Assembly (NCBI GenBank): GCA_910587475.1
Contig: CAJUMR010000017.1
Coordinates: 1 to 50,398 of the forward strand
Length of the DNA: 50,398 nucleotides
Reading direction: 5' to 3'
Origin: an uncultured Muribaculaceae bacterium
GTDB taxonomy: Bacteria; Bacteroidota; Bacteroidia; Bacteroidales; Muribaculaceae
Position 1 is the stretch's first letter. Every line of letters begins with the position of its first letter. Both the position numbers and the translations under genes were made by a program. Of this stretch, positions 1 to 9,464 are shown piece by piece. The notes under the pieces were generated by a model, which made no database searches, had not been told where the DNA came from, and saw nothing but the letters and a program-made list of their open reading frames with translations.

Positions 1-1068
1 GCGTTCGAGATAGAAGTCGCGGTCTTCGTCGGGGATATCGGTCGGTTTCTTCTTGCCGGCGCGGATTGCTTCGGCATCTTCTTTCTTCTTGGGCACCCAG
101 ATGCGGCCGTCGTTACGGAGCGATTCGCTCATGAGGGTCAGTTTCGACTGATCTTCGCCGTGAACGGGGATACATGTCGGGTGGATCTGAGTGAAGGCGA
201 GGTTGGCGAGGTAAGCGCCTTTCTTGAATGCCTGAACTGCAGCTGAACCGTTGCAACCCATAGCGTTGGTCGACAGGAAGAATGCACGGCCGTAACCACC
301 GGTGGCGAGAACAACGGCGTGAGCCGCATAGCGTTCGATTTCGCCTGTCACGAGGTTGCGCACGATGATGCCGCGTGCACGACCGTCGATCATCACGATG
401 TCGAGCATTTCGCGACGGTTGTACGACTTCACTGTGCCTTTGTTGATCTGGCGGTTGAGCGATGCGTAAGCACCGAGAAGGAGCTGCTGACCGGTCTGGC
501 CTTTAGCGTAGAACGTACGTGATACCTGTGCGCCGCCGAACGAACGGTTGGCCAGAAGGCCGCCGTATTCGCGGGCGAACGGAACGCCCTGCTGAACACA
601 CTGGTCGATGATGTTGTTCGACACTTCAGCGAGACGGTAAACATTGGCTTCGCGCGAACGGAAGTCGCCGCCTTTCACTGTGTCATAGAACAGACGATAG
701 ACTGAGTCGCCGTCGTTCTGATAGTTCTTTGCTGCGTTGATACCGCCCTGTGCTGCGATAGAGTGTGCGCGGCGGGGGCTGTCCTGGATGCAGAAGTTCT
801 TGACGTTGAAGCCCATTTCGCCGAGGGTCGACGCTGCTGATGCGCCTGCGAGACCTGTGCCGACAACGATGATGTCGAGGTTGCGCTTGTTGGCCGGGTT
901 GACGAGTTTCTGGTGGGCTTTATAGTTGGTCCATTTCTCAGCGATCGGTCCTTCGGGGATCTTAGAGTCGATCTGATACTCCGGAAGCTTTGAGGATTCG
1001 ATATCGGCGAAGTCCTTCATGATGGGGCTTGAGTCAATCATGCCCTCGAGGTTGGTGAGATTTGCCAT
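1..1068 (-). CDS. frdA: Fumarate reductase/succinate dehydrogenase flavoprotein subunit, 3' end outside window
   Basis: Catalytic FAD subunit that interconverts fumarate and succinate on the inner face of the membrane, as part of a complex with FrdC and an iron-sulfur subunit expected beyond the left edge. The first 356 residues are visible. A Rossmann dinucleotide motif GTGLAG lies at residues 70-75, and HSIAAQGG at 102-109 matches the motif whose His carries covalent FAD. A substrate-site HPTC motif lies near residue 296. The start is the ATG at 1066-1068, 12 bp after the frdC stop, so the two genes are co-transcribed. In gut Bacteroidales this enzyme usually runs as fumarate reductase. The sequence alone does not fix the direction, so the sdhA name is equally defensible. 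The C-terminal part is missing only because the window ends. Confidence 0.95.
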   Translation of the reverse strand, partial: MANLTNLEGMIDSSPIMKDFADIESSKLPEYQIDSKIPEGPIAEKWTNYKAHQKLVNPANKRNLDIIVVGTGLAGASAASTLGEMGFNVKNFCIQDSPRRAHSIAAQGGINAAKNYQNDGDSVYRLFYDTVKGGDFRSREANVYRLAEVSNNIIDQCVQQGVPFAREYGGLLANRSFGGAQVSRTFYAKGQTGQQLLLGAYASLNRQINKGTVKSYNRREMLDIVMIDGRARGIIVRNLVTGEIERYAAHAVVLATGGYGRAFFLSTNAMGCNGSAAVQAFKKGAYLANLAFTQIHPTCIPVHGEDQSKLTLMSESLRNDGRIWVPKKKEDAEAIRAGKKKPTDIPDEDRDFYLER

Positions 1069-1080
1069 ATTTCTGAGAAA

Positions 1081-2097
1081 TTAGTTAGCGGGTTGTTCGG
1101 AGTTTTGGAGATTTTGTTCGAGGAATGTCTTGAACTGCTCGAGCTGGCCGAGGGTTTCTGCCTTAAGGTCGGGGCACTGCTTTTCAACGCTGTTGATGAT
1201 AGCGGCGGCCTGCTCTACATAGTGTGCGGCATTCTTCTTGAGGAACTCTTCCTGTGCCATCTGGGCGGTGACGGGGTTCGACTGGTCGACACCGGCGAAT
1301 GCTTTCTGTACAGATGCCTGGAAGTCTTCGATAACGGCTTCACTCTTGGCTTTCCAGAATTCGCTGTACTGCATCTGGAGGTCGAGGTTTTCAGAATAGT
1401 AGTTCTGGTTGGCGCGGATTGTGAACACGATGGCCTGAGCGATGAACAGAACGACTACGATCGAGGTCCACCAGCAGCCGATCTTTTTCAGACGGTTGAG
1501 CCAGATGCCGTTGTCCCAGCCGATAGAGTGGAGCATCGACCAGAAACCGTGGTTCATGTGGAACCAGAGTGCCACGAAACCGATGATATAGACGATCGGA
1601 GTCCACACTTCCTGGAATGCCATCTGGATGAACAGTGTGCCGAATGCAGGAGGCACGGGTGCGCCGTTGAGCTGCGGGAGCACCGACAGTTCATGGTGCA
1701 TCAGTTCCTGCCACTGCATTTTGTGCCAGAACTGGATCAGGTGAACGACGAGGAACGCGAGGATCACGATGCCGAGTACGAGCATGTTTTTCGACGACCA
1801 TTCGACCTGCGGCGGACGGGTGTTGACCAGGTAGCGGTCGTTACCGCGGGCGCGACGGTTCTGGAGCGTCAGCCAGCATGCATAGATAATGTGGATGATG
1901 AACAGCAGCGCGAGACCGGCAGAAGCGATCAGCGCATACCAGTTAGCGCCGAGGAATTCGCAGACCTGATTGTAGGCTGTTGGCCAGATCAGGGCGACGG
2001 CGTTCATCAACACGTGAAAAGTTACGAATAGGACAAGGCAGATGCCCGTGACAGCCATCACGAACTTCCTTCCTATAGATGAGCTTGTTAACCACAT
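1081..2097 (-). CDS. frdC: Fumarate reductase/succinate dehydrogenase cytochrome b subunit with long C-terminal tail
   Basis: Di-haem membrane anchor (b558 family) that passes electrons between menaquinol and the flavoprotein. It is 338 residues long with five hydrophobic segments at about 12-36, 53-77, 103-124, 165-187 and 207-228. Histidines inside or next to them (His28, His69, His119, His180) are candidate haem ligands. Family members are typically about 220-260 residues. Here about 110 hydrophilic, charged, helix-prone residues (229-338) follow the last membrane segment, which is unusual. The tail is in frame with normal codon use, and the stop is 12 bp before frdA, so it is not a misread intergenic region. 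First gene of the operon; a TACCTTTG promoter box lies 63 bp upstream of the start. Confidence 0.93.
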   Translation of the reverse strand: MWLTSSSIGRKFVMAVTGICLVLFVTFHVLMNAVALIWPTAYNQVCEFLGANWYALIASAGLALLFIIHIIYACWLTLQNRRARGNDRYLVNTRPPQVEWSSKNMLVLGIVILAFLVVHLIQFWHKMQWQELMHHELSVLPQLNGAPVPPAFGTLFIQMAFQEVWTPIVYIIGFVALWFHMNHGFWSMLHSIGWDNGIWLNRLKKIGCWWTSIVVVLFIAQAIVFTIRANQNYYSENLDLQMQYSEFWKAKSEAVIEDFQASVQKAFAGVDQSNPVTAQMAQEEFLKKNAAHYVEQAAAIINSVEKQCPDLKAETLGQLEQFKTFLEQNLQNSEQPAN

Positions 2098-2160
2098 AAG
2101 ATGATTGATTTAGAATTGATTATATGAAATTGTATTGATTCGGCAAGGTATATATCACTG

Positions 2161-2191
2161 CAAAGGTAATGTAAAATCGCTTTGCAGCCAA
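2161..2191 (-). promoter_or_regulatory. Promoter of the frdCA operon
   Basis: On the minus strand TACCTTTG (2161-2168) matches the Bacteroidales -7 consensus TAnnTTTG. A partial -33 element ending in TTG lies about 20 bp upstream (2189-2191). The leader would be about 55 nt. It is the only good match in the gap before frdC. Confidence 0.5.
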
Positions 2192-2296
2192 CAATTAAGG
2201 AAATAATTCTTTAAAAAAATGGCCATATGTTAACAAAATTTGTTTCATCGGCGCGATCCCATCGGCGCGCTCCCGGGGGGAGATTCTATAAAAAAT

Positions 2297-2334
2297 AGTC
2301 GGGGGGCTTCGTTTGCGATCGAAGCCCCCCGACT
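2297..2334 (-). terminator. Rho-independent terminator of the minus-strand susCDE triplet
   Basis: Perfect 15-bp stem (2297-2311 with 2320-2334), 8-nt loop, followed on the minus strand by ATTTTTTAT. It lies 38 bp past the lipoprotein stop. Its stem and loop resemble the terminator at 16494-16537 that closes the mirror-image triplet. Confidence 0.9.
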
Positions 2335-2372
2335 TTCAATAAGAGGATTTAATAACTGTCTTTTTTTCGTGC

Positions 2373-4331
2373 TTATTTCATTGTTGAGTTCAGACGGTAT
2401 GGTGAGCTTTCTTTAGCCGAACGCTGACCGTTGTTGCCGTGGTTGTAGCTGAGCTTGAACAATGATTTGAAAGTGCGGTTATTCTTGATCTCTGAGATCT
2501 TGTTGGCTGCCTTGTTGAAGCGTGCTGCCATAGCGGCGGGAGCGTTTTCATCAGCATCGGGCAGAAGGATAGCCGCATAGTCGCCGGCACCATAAGGACC
2601 CCAGCCGGATGGGAATGCGGGCCCGGTGCCGCAAATGAGCGGCGACACTATGGTGAACAGACCGTCTTCGAGCGTAGTCGAGATGCGGCTTGCGGGAACC
2701 TCAGCCTTGCTATAGCCGTTGTCGATGTAGTATCCTTCCCAGTTGAACGCGTAGATTGTTCCGAAGTTGCCATATGTCCAGCCTGTCGACTGAGGCACGA
2801 TGGTGATGCATTCGGGATCAGAAGCGTCGACATAGAGACATGTGTTCTCGGGTGTGGTGGTCATCGATCCGAGGGGATTTGACGAGCCCCACACGTTCTT
2901 GAAGCGGTAGAGGCCGGGCACATTGACAGACTCCTGAGCCTGCACGGTGTAGGCATAGTCGGCGGGATCTTCACCTTCATCGAGGTAGATGCCACCGATG
3001 AGCCAACCGTCGGCAACAGTTGCCGAGCCGAGGTCGGTCCATGCCACGTCGTCGTTGCCGAATACCTCGACGTCGAATGTTGCAGAGCCTGAGCCCTGAG
3101 CCTCACCGTTGCTGTCGTAGGTTACGAAAGCGATAGAATAGGTGCCGGTGGTGTAGACGGGGAGCGAAACGACGGGATCGTCGAGATCTACGTCCACGCC
3201 TTCGTAGGTGCCGGCCATTATCTGGCTGACAAGACTCGAAGCATCCGATGCGTTGATGATGCCGGCCTTGGCCGCTGCAACGTCTTCGCCGAACTCAGCT
3301 GTAGCTACAGCCGAGATCAAGCCGGTCGAAACGTTGTTGAACTGACCCATGAATTCAACCTCTGCGCTGTAGTCGCCGGCCTGAACGCCCGGGAATACTA
3401 CCATCTTCAACGCGCCTTTGCTGTTGCCGTAGTAAGCGCCGGTGTCACCCGAGTAGGGGAAGGCGACAAGCGAGTTCCTTGAGGGGAGGGTGATCACGCC
3501 GTCCTTGAGTGTGGCGTAGTCACCGGCTGCAGGTTCCACTTCGTTGTTGAAGCGAAGACCGGCAACGTTCATGCCCATCATTTCACCGTCTTCGTCGAGC
3601 GTTACGCCGATAAGCTGGGGCATGATGTAGACCTTTTCGGGGTCTTCAGCGTGGATTTCGAGATAGAGCTCGTTGTCAGCATCGTAGTTGCCGGCGCCGA
3701 GTTCTGAGCCGAGAGCTGCGGCCCATGCATCAGCAAATGCTGATCCGTAGGGGGCAACGAGACGATAGAGTCCCGGGGTCTCGCCGCTCTCCTGCAGCGT
3801 CACCTTGTAGCTGAGTGAGGGAACGCTGGGGTAGAGACCTTGTGAGATGAACGGATCGGTGAACGTACATTCGCCGAGGTCGTTCCAGGGAAGCACTTCG
3901 ACGGGTTCGGGCAGTGTCACGGCGATAGAGAGCTCGGTCACGCCGAATTTGTTGACAGGCTGACCTTCGGCAAAACCGATCTTAAGATCGTAGGTGCCGG
4001 GAGTCATGGTTGCGCCGTCGTAGTTGACGGTGACGGTTGCCGAGTTCTGCTCGGCTGCGAAAGTCACTGTCGCAGGCATCGAGAAGCCGGTCAGTTGGCT
4101 GAAGTTGGTAGCGAACGTGTAGGTCTGCTCGTCTGTTGAACCATAGCGTGCGACTTCGATGTCGAATGATCCTTCGACTGCTTCGATCGTCAGCTTGCTG
4201 ATGTTTTCACCCACAGGGAAGAATACACCCGGAGTCGGCTCGGCGGCGTTGTATTTGACGTCGTCGTCGCAAGCGCTCAGCGCTCCTGAGAGCGCGAGAG
4301 CTGCGATGAGTGAATATTTATAGAGTTTCAT
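2373..4331 (-). CDS. SusE/SusF-like surface lipoprotein (minus triplet)
   Basis: Third gene of the minus susC-susD-lipoprotein operon, 652 residues. The signal peptide ends in a lipobox with lipidated Cys21 followed by Asp-Asp-Asp, an acidic stretch of the kind linked to lipoprotein surface export in Bacteroidota. The body is beta-rich and Gly/Asp-rich, with at least two repeated immunoglobulin-like modules: the phrase NDLGECTF near residue 150 and TDLGSATV near 435 start similar blocks. No catalytic motif was recognised. By position it probably helps bind the SusC/SusD ligand at the cell surface, but the glycan or peptide is unknown. It begins 36 bp after susD. It is a paralogue of the gene at 14473-16455, and 280 bp (2704-2983) are almost identical to that gene while the flanks are clearly diverged, as expected from gene conversion. 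Confidence 0.85.
   Translation of the reverse strand: MKLYKYSLIAALALSGALSACDDDVKYNAAEPTPGVFFPVGENISKLTIEAVEGSFDIEVARYGSTDEQTYTFATNFSQLTGFSMPATVTFAAEQNSATVTVNYDGATMTPGTYDLKIGFAEGQPVNKFGVTELSIAVTLPEPVEVLPWNDLGECTFTDPFISQGLYPSVPSLSYKVTLQESGETPGLYRLVAPYGSAFADAWAAALGSELGAGNYDADNELYLEIHAEDPEKVYIMPQLIGVTLDEDGEMMGMNVAGLRFNNEVEPAAGDYATLKDGVITLPSRNSLVAFPYSGDTGAYYGNSKGALKMVVFPGVQAGDYSAEVEFMGQFNNVSTGLISAVATAEFGEDVAAAKAGIINASDASSLVSQIMAGTYEGVDVDLDDPVVSLPVYTTGTYSIAFVTYDSNGEAQGSGSATFDVEVFGNDDVAWTDLGSATVADGWLIGGIYLDEGEDPADYAYTVQAQESVNVPGLYRFKNVWGSSNPLGSMTTTPENTCLYVDASDPECITIVPQSTGWTYGNFGTIYAFNWEGYYIDNGYSKAEVPASRISTTLEDGLFTIVSPLICGTGPAFPSGWGPYGAGDYAAILLPDADENAPAAMAARFNKAANKISEIKNNRTFKSLFKLSYNHGNNGQRSAKESSPYRLNSTMK
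2704..2983. repeat. Left copy of 280-bp near-identical inverted tract inside the lipoprotein genes
   Basis: The reverse complement matches 15851-16130 with about one mismatch in 280 bases, counted by eye. Neighbouring parts of the same two genes differ at many positions. Confidence 0.9.
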
Positions 4332-4367
4332 AATTGTCGATTACAAGTAAATGAGTGAAAATTTGAT

Positions 4368-6014
4368 TTACTGGACGATGGGAGTCGGAGCCGCTGCTGA
4401 CGGATTGTTATCCTTCTCCGAGATCTGAGGATTGGAGTTGGTCTCGATGTCGGGGATACAGTAGATCAGCACGGGGTCGTTAGGCTTGATGTCGAAGTTG
4501 AAAGCATCGGCTGCATTTGTTTCGACACGGTTCACGCCCTGGTTGAGACGCATCACGTCGAAGAAGGCAAGGCCTTCGCCCCAGAGCTCGATGCGGCGCT
4601 GACGGACTACTTCTTCCTGCAGTGCGGCTGCGTCGGCAGCTGTGAAGCTGTAGCTCGGGTCGCGGTAAGTCTTGACAAACGACTGCAGGATTGAAGCGCC
4701 TTCTGAAGCCGACTCGCTCATACCTGTTGCCTCGGCGAGGATCAGATACATTTCTTCGACACGCATCAAGGGAACTTCATATGCCGAGCAATATTCGCCC
4801 ATCGATCCGCCGAACAGACCGTATTTCACCTGAGTGTAGGGCATCAGGAATGATGTCTGGCTTGAAAGGGCGGGCATGGCGTTTTCAGGATCGAGATATT
4901 CGTTGAGATAAGCCTGCTGCTGAGCGGTGAGGTGGTCTGACTCGTAGTTTTCGTTGAGCCACCAGCCTTTGCGGGCATCGGTTTCGGGCACTGACTCATA
5001 GAGAGTCTTAGAGCACCAGCGCCATGCGCCGATGGTTACATAGCCGTAGTTGAACGGACCCATCATCGACGGCCAGTTGCAGATACCGGTTGTCACGGGA
5101 CGGTCGGTCGAAGCTACGTAGATGGTCCACATCCATGATGCGTCGTCAGAGTTGTTGAAGCCGGGCACTTTCACTTCTGCCATCGTGTAGGGACGGCCTG
5201 AGAAAGCGTTGATAGCTGCCTGAGCATCTTCTGCTGCCTCAGCATACTTGTGCATTGTCAGGTAGACGCGGGCGCGCAGACCGTAGGCTACTGCGAGCGA
5301 CACCATGCGCTTGGGTTTCACGTCGGCCATTGACTCGGGAGTCTTGTTGGTCTTCGAGAGAAGATCGATGGCTGTGTTGAGGTCGCTGAGGATCTGGTCG
5401 TAGACTTCCTGCACGGTTGCGCGGGGTGCGCCTGCGCTTGCTACTTCAGTCTCGTTGAGATCGGTGATGATGGGCACGCAAGGTTTGGTCTCGTTGCCGG
5501 CGTAGTTGAACTGGTAGAGCTGAGCGAGCACCCAGTAGTCGAATGCGCGCACGGCCAGACCCTGGGCGAGCGAGAACTGCAGTTCGGGTACGTCGGTGTC
5601 TGTGCTGATGGTTGCGATGAGCGAGTTGGCGGTCTTGACCTGCTTGTAGGTCTCGCGCCATGTCATGCGGGTCGGTACGCCGGTAGAGCTCGGGCTGAAG
5701 AAGCCTTCCCAGTAGCGGAAGTGGTTACCGCCGCTGTAGCGTGAGTGGAAGTCGGCGGTCTGAGAGTCGAGACCCATCATGATGGCGGGATAGCCGAAGT
5801 CGAAGTGTTGGTCGAATGTCTGGCCGTAGAGCGAGCCGAACTGGGTGAAGATCGCTGAAACGGCAGCCTGGGCCAGGTCGGGGTTCGACTCGATGGCGGT
5901 TTCTTTTTGGTCTGTGGTGACATAATCGCCGTAGTACTGAGTGTCGAGATCGGCGCACGATGACACTCCGGCTGCTGCGAGGGCGATTATCAACAGTTTA
6001 TTTATTTTTTTCAT
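4368..6014 (-). CDS. RagB/SusD-family nutrient-binding lipoprotein (minus triplet)
   Basis: Surface lipoprotein that caps the TonB-dependent channel SusC and captures substrate. It is 548 residues, normal for the family. The signal peptide ends in VSSC with lipidated Cys20 and an acidic residue soon after. The helical TPR-like core is visible from about residue 95 (tract TRMTWRETYKQVKTAN) to about 270. The C-terminal SusD signature is near residue 410-480, with MRVEEMYLILAEA followed by RRIELWGEGLAFFDVMR. It begins 34 bp after susC and ends 36 bp before the lipoprotein, so the three form one operon. The ligand cannot be predicted, since no glycoside hydrolase, sulfatase or lyase is nearby. 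Confidence 0.93.
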   Translation of the reverse strand: MKKINKLLIIALAAAGVSSCADLDTQYYGDYVTTDQKETAIESNPDLAQAAVSAIFTQFGSLYGQTFDQHFDFGYPAIMMGLDSQTADFHSRYSGGNHFRYWEGFFSPSSTGVPTRMTWRETYKQVKTANSLIATISTDTDVPELQFSLAQGLAVRAFDYWVLAQLYQFNYAGNETKPCVPIITDLNETEVASAGAPRATVQEVYDQILSDLNTAIDLLSKTNKTPESMADVKPKRMVSLAVAYGLRARVYLTMHKYAEAAEDAQAAINAFSGRPYTMAEVKVPGFNNSDDASWMWTIYVASTDRPVTTGICNWPSMMGPFNYGYVTIGAWRWCSKTLYESVPETDARKGWWLNENYESDHLTAQQQAYLNEYLDPENAMPALSSQTSFLMPYTQVKYGLFGGSMGEYCSAYEVPLMRVEEMYLILAEATGMSESASEGASILQSFVKTYRDPSYSFTAADAAALQEEVVRQRRIELWGEGLAFFDVMRLNQGVNRVETNAADAFNFDIKPNDPVLIYCIPDIETNSNPQISEKDNNPSAAAPTPIVQ

Positions 6015-6048
6015 TGTCGTTGTGATTAATCAATGTTCAACATATTGA

Positions 6049-9000
6049 TTAGAAGCTTACGCGGATGCCGCCCGAGATTGTGCGGATCGGTGAGTAAGTC
6101 ATGTTTTCCGAAGAAAGGTAGCCCTGGCGGGGGTCAAGACCTTTGCGCTTCGACCAGAGAGCCACGTTTTCTGCCGAACCGTAGACGCGGATACTTTCGA
6201 TCTGAAGTTTTTCGGTCCATGATTTCGGGAGGGTGTAGCCGAGGGTGATGTTGTTAAGCGACAGATAGTTGCTCGATGTCAGGAAGCGGTCGCTGGTAGC
6301 GTTGGCATAGCTGAACTCGGCTGTGTTGAACAGACCCGGAACGTTTGTGTTGGTGTTTTCGGGAGTCCATGCGTTGACGATGTCCTTGTGGAGTGCGACG
6401 CCCTGGCCTGAGGCGCTTGACATGAGGTTCATGTAACCGTAGTCGAGGAGCTTGCCTCCCAGCTGATATGCAAACGATACCGAGAAGTCGATGCCGTAGG
6501 CGTTGATTGTGGTGCCGAAGCCGCCGAATGCTTTCGGGAGAAGGCTGCCGGTGCATACCTGGTTGGTGTTGCGGGCGGTCATGTATTCGGGAGTCTTGAA
6601 CTTCTCGCCGTTGTCGTCGATAGCCCAGTATTCAGCATAACCTGTTTCGGGGTTGACGCCTGCATATTCGGGAAGATAGAGCTGATACATTGATTCGCCT
6701 TCCTTGTACCACTGGTAGGTAGAGTTTTTCCAGTAGCCGGTCTCGTCGATCAGCTCGGGAGCGAGCTTGAGGATCTTGTTGGCCTGGAATGTGATGTTGG
6801 CGAAGATGTCCCAGGTGATTTCCTTGGTGTTGAACGCCTGATAGTTGAGGTCGATTTCGAAGCCGTTGTTGCGCATAGAGCCGATGTTCATAGGCATCGA
6901 GCTGAAACCGAGCGACTCGGCAACCGGGATGTTGAAGATCATGTCGGAAGTCTGACGGTTGTAGTATTCTACAGTACCCGAGAGTTTGCCTTTCCAGAAG
7001 CTGAAGTCGAAACCGGTGTTGAACGAGTTCGATTTTTCCCATGTGATGTCGGGGTTGCCTTTGTAGGCGAGTGTGCCGTCTGACCAGCCGCTTTCCGATC
7101 CTACGAGACGATACTGGTCGGCGTAGGCGAGATAGCGTGTACCGATCTGGTCGTTACCGTTCTGACCGAAAGAGATCTTGAACTTGAGCATGTCGACGTT
7201 CTGAGAGAAATCGAGCATGAAGTTTTCTTTCGAGATGTCCCAGCCTGCAGATGCCGACCAGAATGTACCCCAGCGTTTGTCGGGAGCGAAGCGCGAAGAT
7301 GCGCCGCGGCGGACAGAAGCCGAAACATAGTATTTACCGTCGTAGTTGTAACGGGCGCGGGCGATGAATGCGCGGTGAGAGAGGTTTGCAGCGTAGCCGT
7401 AGCCGCGTTTGTCCTTAGAGGTGTTGTTGACATATTCAACGAGGGGCTGGTAGAGACCCGAACCGATGGCATATACAACTTCATTGTTGAGATCTTCGCT
7501 TTCGTAGCCGGCCATCACGTCGATGTTGTGGACGTCGGCGAAAGTCTTGTTATAAGATGCGAGGCCTTGGAAAGTCAACACTCTTATGCGGTTGTGCTGC
7601 TGAAGAGCCTGGCCGCCCGATGCTGCCTGCTGGCCGTAGAGGGCGTTGGCGAGAGAGTGGTTGCGGGTGTTGTCGATATACATGCTCGCGTTGCCGGTGA
7701 TGGTGAGGCCGTCGACCGGAGTGAGGATTGCATACCATTTTGCGTCGAGGATGTCGCTCAGATAGTCTTCCTTATTATAGATAAGGTCGCTGGTCGGGTT
7801 ACCGATCGAACGTGTGGCACCTGTCACGCCGTTGCCGTAGTTCGCACCGTCGCCGTAGTCATAGACGGGGCGGTTGTAGAAGCTGTTGTACATGATCGAG
7901 CCGTCGGCGTTGCGGATATACATCGGGTAGACAGGAGCGATGGTGTTGACAAAGTAGAACACGTTGGCCGATGATTCGCCGTCGTTGCTCTGGTTGTCGG
8001 GCTGACCCATATTATAATATGTGTACATGATGTTGGTTCCGATCTTCAACCAGGGTTTTGCCTGATAGTCGACAGATGCGCGCGATGAGAAGCGCTTGAA
8101 GTGAGAACCGTAGATGATGCCTTCGTCGCCGAGGTAGCTGCCCGAGAGATAGTAGCTCAGGTTGCGTGTACCGCCGGTGATCGACATGTTGTACTCCTGA
8201 CGGAGACCGTTGATGAGGGCTTCCTTGCTCCAGTCGTCGGCGATGAAATAGTAGCGGCCGTTGCTGTAGCCCGGAGTTGCATAGGGGTTGAATTTACCGT
8301 TGGCGTCGAAGAAGCTCTGACCTTCGGGCACCGACCATGTCTGATAGCCGATGGTGTTGAACACGTTGGCGTTGGCATAGGCGCGGGCGGCCTCGGCGTT
8401 GCCCTTGTTGACAAACATGAGCTGCGAGTTGTAGAGCGACTGGTTGATCAATTCGAGATACTGGCGCTGATCCTTGATCATGTCGTAGGCCGGCACTGAG
8501 CGTGAGTTTGAACCCCACTTCATGTCGACGGTCACTTTGGCCTGACCTTCAGTACCCTTTTTAGTTGTGATGAGGATGACACCGTTGGCGCCGCGTTCGC
8601 CGTAGAGGGCTGTCGAGGCTGCGTCTTTCAGCACGGTGAGCGACTCGATATCGCTGGTTGCGATCGACGATACGTCGCCGCTGTAGGGGATACCGTCGAC
8701 TACATAAAGGGGCGATGCGCCGGCGTTGATTGTGCCGACACCGCGGATGATCACAGTTGCCTGAGCACCGGGCTGACCGGTTGAGCTCTGGGTCTGCACA
8801 CCCGACATCTTACCTGCGAGGGCGTTGGTGACGTTGGCCACCTGTGCGTTCTCGAGCTGGGCGGCTTTGACCACTGAGGCCGATCCGGTGTATTCCGATT
8901 TCTTCACCGAACCATAGGCTACGGCGATCACTTCGTCGAGGGCCGTCGTTGCTGAGGTCATCTTGACGATCATCTCGTCCTTGGCCGGAATGGGCATTTC

Positions 9001-9240
9001 AACATTCTTGTAACCTACATAAGAGAATGTAAGCTTCGATGCTTTAGCAGGCACTACGATCGAGAAGATACCGTCTACGTCGGTAACCGATCCCACATTT
9101 GATCCTGCTGAAACCGAGACGCCGGGCAACGGTTCGTCGTTGTCTACGTCCAGGACAATACCGCGAACCGTGCGCGTCTGAGCCGACGCACACATGCCTA
9201 TTGCGAATACTGCCAGAAGTAATAGAAACAGCTTTTTCAT
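6049..9240 (-). CDS. SusC/RagA-family TonB-linked outer membrane transporter (minus triplet)
   Basis: Outer membrane TonB-dependent channel partnering the SusD at 4368-6014. It is 1063 residues from the ATG at 9238-9240. A TTG four codons further upstream would only add residues before the signal peptide and is not favoured. Order: signal peptide 1-24 ending CASA|Q, carboxypeptidase-D-like regulatory domain about 26-110, plug about 115-230 with the SusC signature around LKDAASTALYGERGANGV, then the beta barrel to a C-terminal Phe. The first roughly 43 residues are identical to those of the divergent SusC at 9615, whereas barrel loops differ widely, suggesting a shared export signal and regulatory domain but different ligands. 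Confidence 0.95.
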   Translation of the reverse strand: MKKLFLLLLAVFAIGMCASAQTRTVRGIVLDVDNDEPLPGVSVSAGSNVGSVTDVDGIFSIVVPAKASKLTFSYVGYKNVEMPIPAKDEMIVKMTSATTALDEVIAVAYGSVKKSEYTGSASVVKAAQLENAQVANVTNALAGKMSGVQTQSSTGQPGAQATVIIRGVGTINAGASPLYVVDGIPYSGDVSSIATSDIESLTVLKDAASTALYGERGANGVILITTKKGTEGQAKVTVDMKWGSNSRSVPAYDMIKDQRQYLELINQSLYNSQLMFVNKGNAEAARAYANANVFNTIGYQTWSVPEGQSFFDANGKFNPYATPGYSNGRYYFIADDWSKEALINGLRQEYNMSITGGTRNLSYYLSGSYLGDEGIIYGSHFKRFSSRASVDYQAKPWLKIGTNIMYTYYNMGQPDNQSNDGESSANVFYFVNTIAPVYPMYIRNADGSIMYNSFYNRPVYDYGDGANYGNGVTGATRSIGNPTSDLIYNKEDYLSDILDAKWYAILTPVDGLTITGNASMYIDNTRNHSLANALYGQQAASGGQALQQHNRIRVLTFQGLASYNKTFADVHNIDVMAGYESEDLNNEVVYAIGSGLYQPLVEYVNNTSKDKRGYGYAANLSHRAFIARARYNYDGKYYVSASVRRGASSRFAPDKRWGTFWSASAGWDISKENFMLDFSQNVDMLKFKISFGQNGNDQIGTRYLAYADQYRLVGSESGWSDGTLAYKGNPDITWEKSNSFNTGFDFSFWKGKLSGTVEYYNRQTSDMIFNIPVAESLGFSSMPMNIGSMRNNGFEIDLNYQAFNTKEITWDIFANITFQANKILKLAPELIDETGYWKNSTYQWYKEGESMYQLYLPEYAGVNPETGYAEYWAIDDNGEKFKTPEYMTARNTNQVCTGSLLPKAFGGFGTTINAYGIDFSVSFAYQLGGKLLDYGYMNLMSSASGQGVALHKDIVNAWTPENTNTNVPGLFNTAEFSYANATSDRFLTSSNYLSLNNITLGYTLPKSWTEKLQIESIRVYGSAENVALWSKRKGLDPRQGYLSSENMTYSPIRTISGGIRVSF

Positions 9241-9283
9241 ACTTAATAACAATTAGACATAAAAATTAATTAAAACAGTTGAT
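9113..9283. repeat. Left arm of inverted repeat joining the two susC starts
   Basis: 171 bp covering the last 43 bp of the leader and first 128 bp of the minus susC. Its reverse complement matches 9572-9742 with about two mismatches (both at silent codon positions). The arms are mirrored about position 9427.5 with 288 bp between them. Confidence 0.93.
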
Positions 9284-9303
9284 AGTTCTACAGTTACATT
9301 CAA

Positions 9304-9322
9304 ACTCTCTTGTTTAGAGAGT
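9304..9322 (-). promoter_or_regulatory. Leader hairpin with UAAACAA loop (minus susC)
   Basis: Sense-strand sequence ACTCTC-TAAACAA-GAGAGT: 6-bp stem, 7-nt loop, 63 nt before the start codon and just downstream of the promoter. The copy at 9532-9550 keeps the loop and inner four pairs but swaps both outer pairs with compensation. Confidence 0.75.
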
Positions 9323-9335
9323 CTAAATATTGACG

Positions 9336-9370
9336 CAAAGTTAATAAAAAATCTTTAACGGCTAAACAAA
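9336..9370 (-). promoter_or_regulatory. Promoter of the minus susCDE triplet
   Basis: Minus-strand TAACTTTG (9336-9343) is a perfect -7 box. The nearest TTTG (9367-9370) is 23 bp upstream, a little longer than the usual 19-21. Confidence 0.65.
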
Positions 9371-9464
9371 AGAAAGGTTTTTTTCGGCAAACTTAACAAA
9401 TTTCTCGATCAACGACGCCAAAAAAGGAAGCAATCCGATCAAATCGCGTCAATAAACATGTCAT

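Noticed and set aside
1093..2031. 312-residue open frame antisense to frdC
   Set aside because: Shadow frame: composition rich in Val, Glu, Asp and His with no domain, and the opposite strand encodes a clear cytochrome b subunit.
2246..2269. Direct repeat CATCGGCGCG twice, 14 bp apart, upstream of the frdCA promoter
   Set aside because: Short and GC-rich next to a GC-rich terminator; no third copy or symmetry to support an operator.
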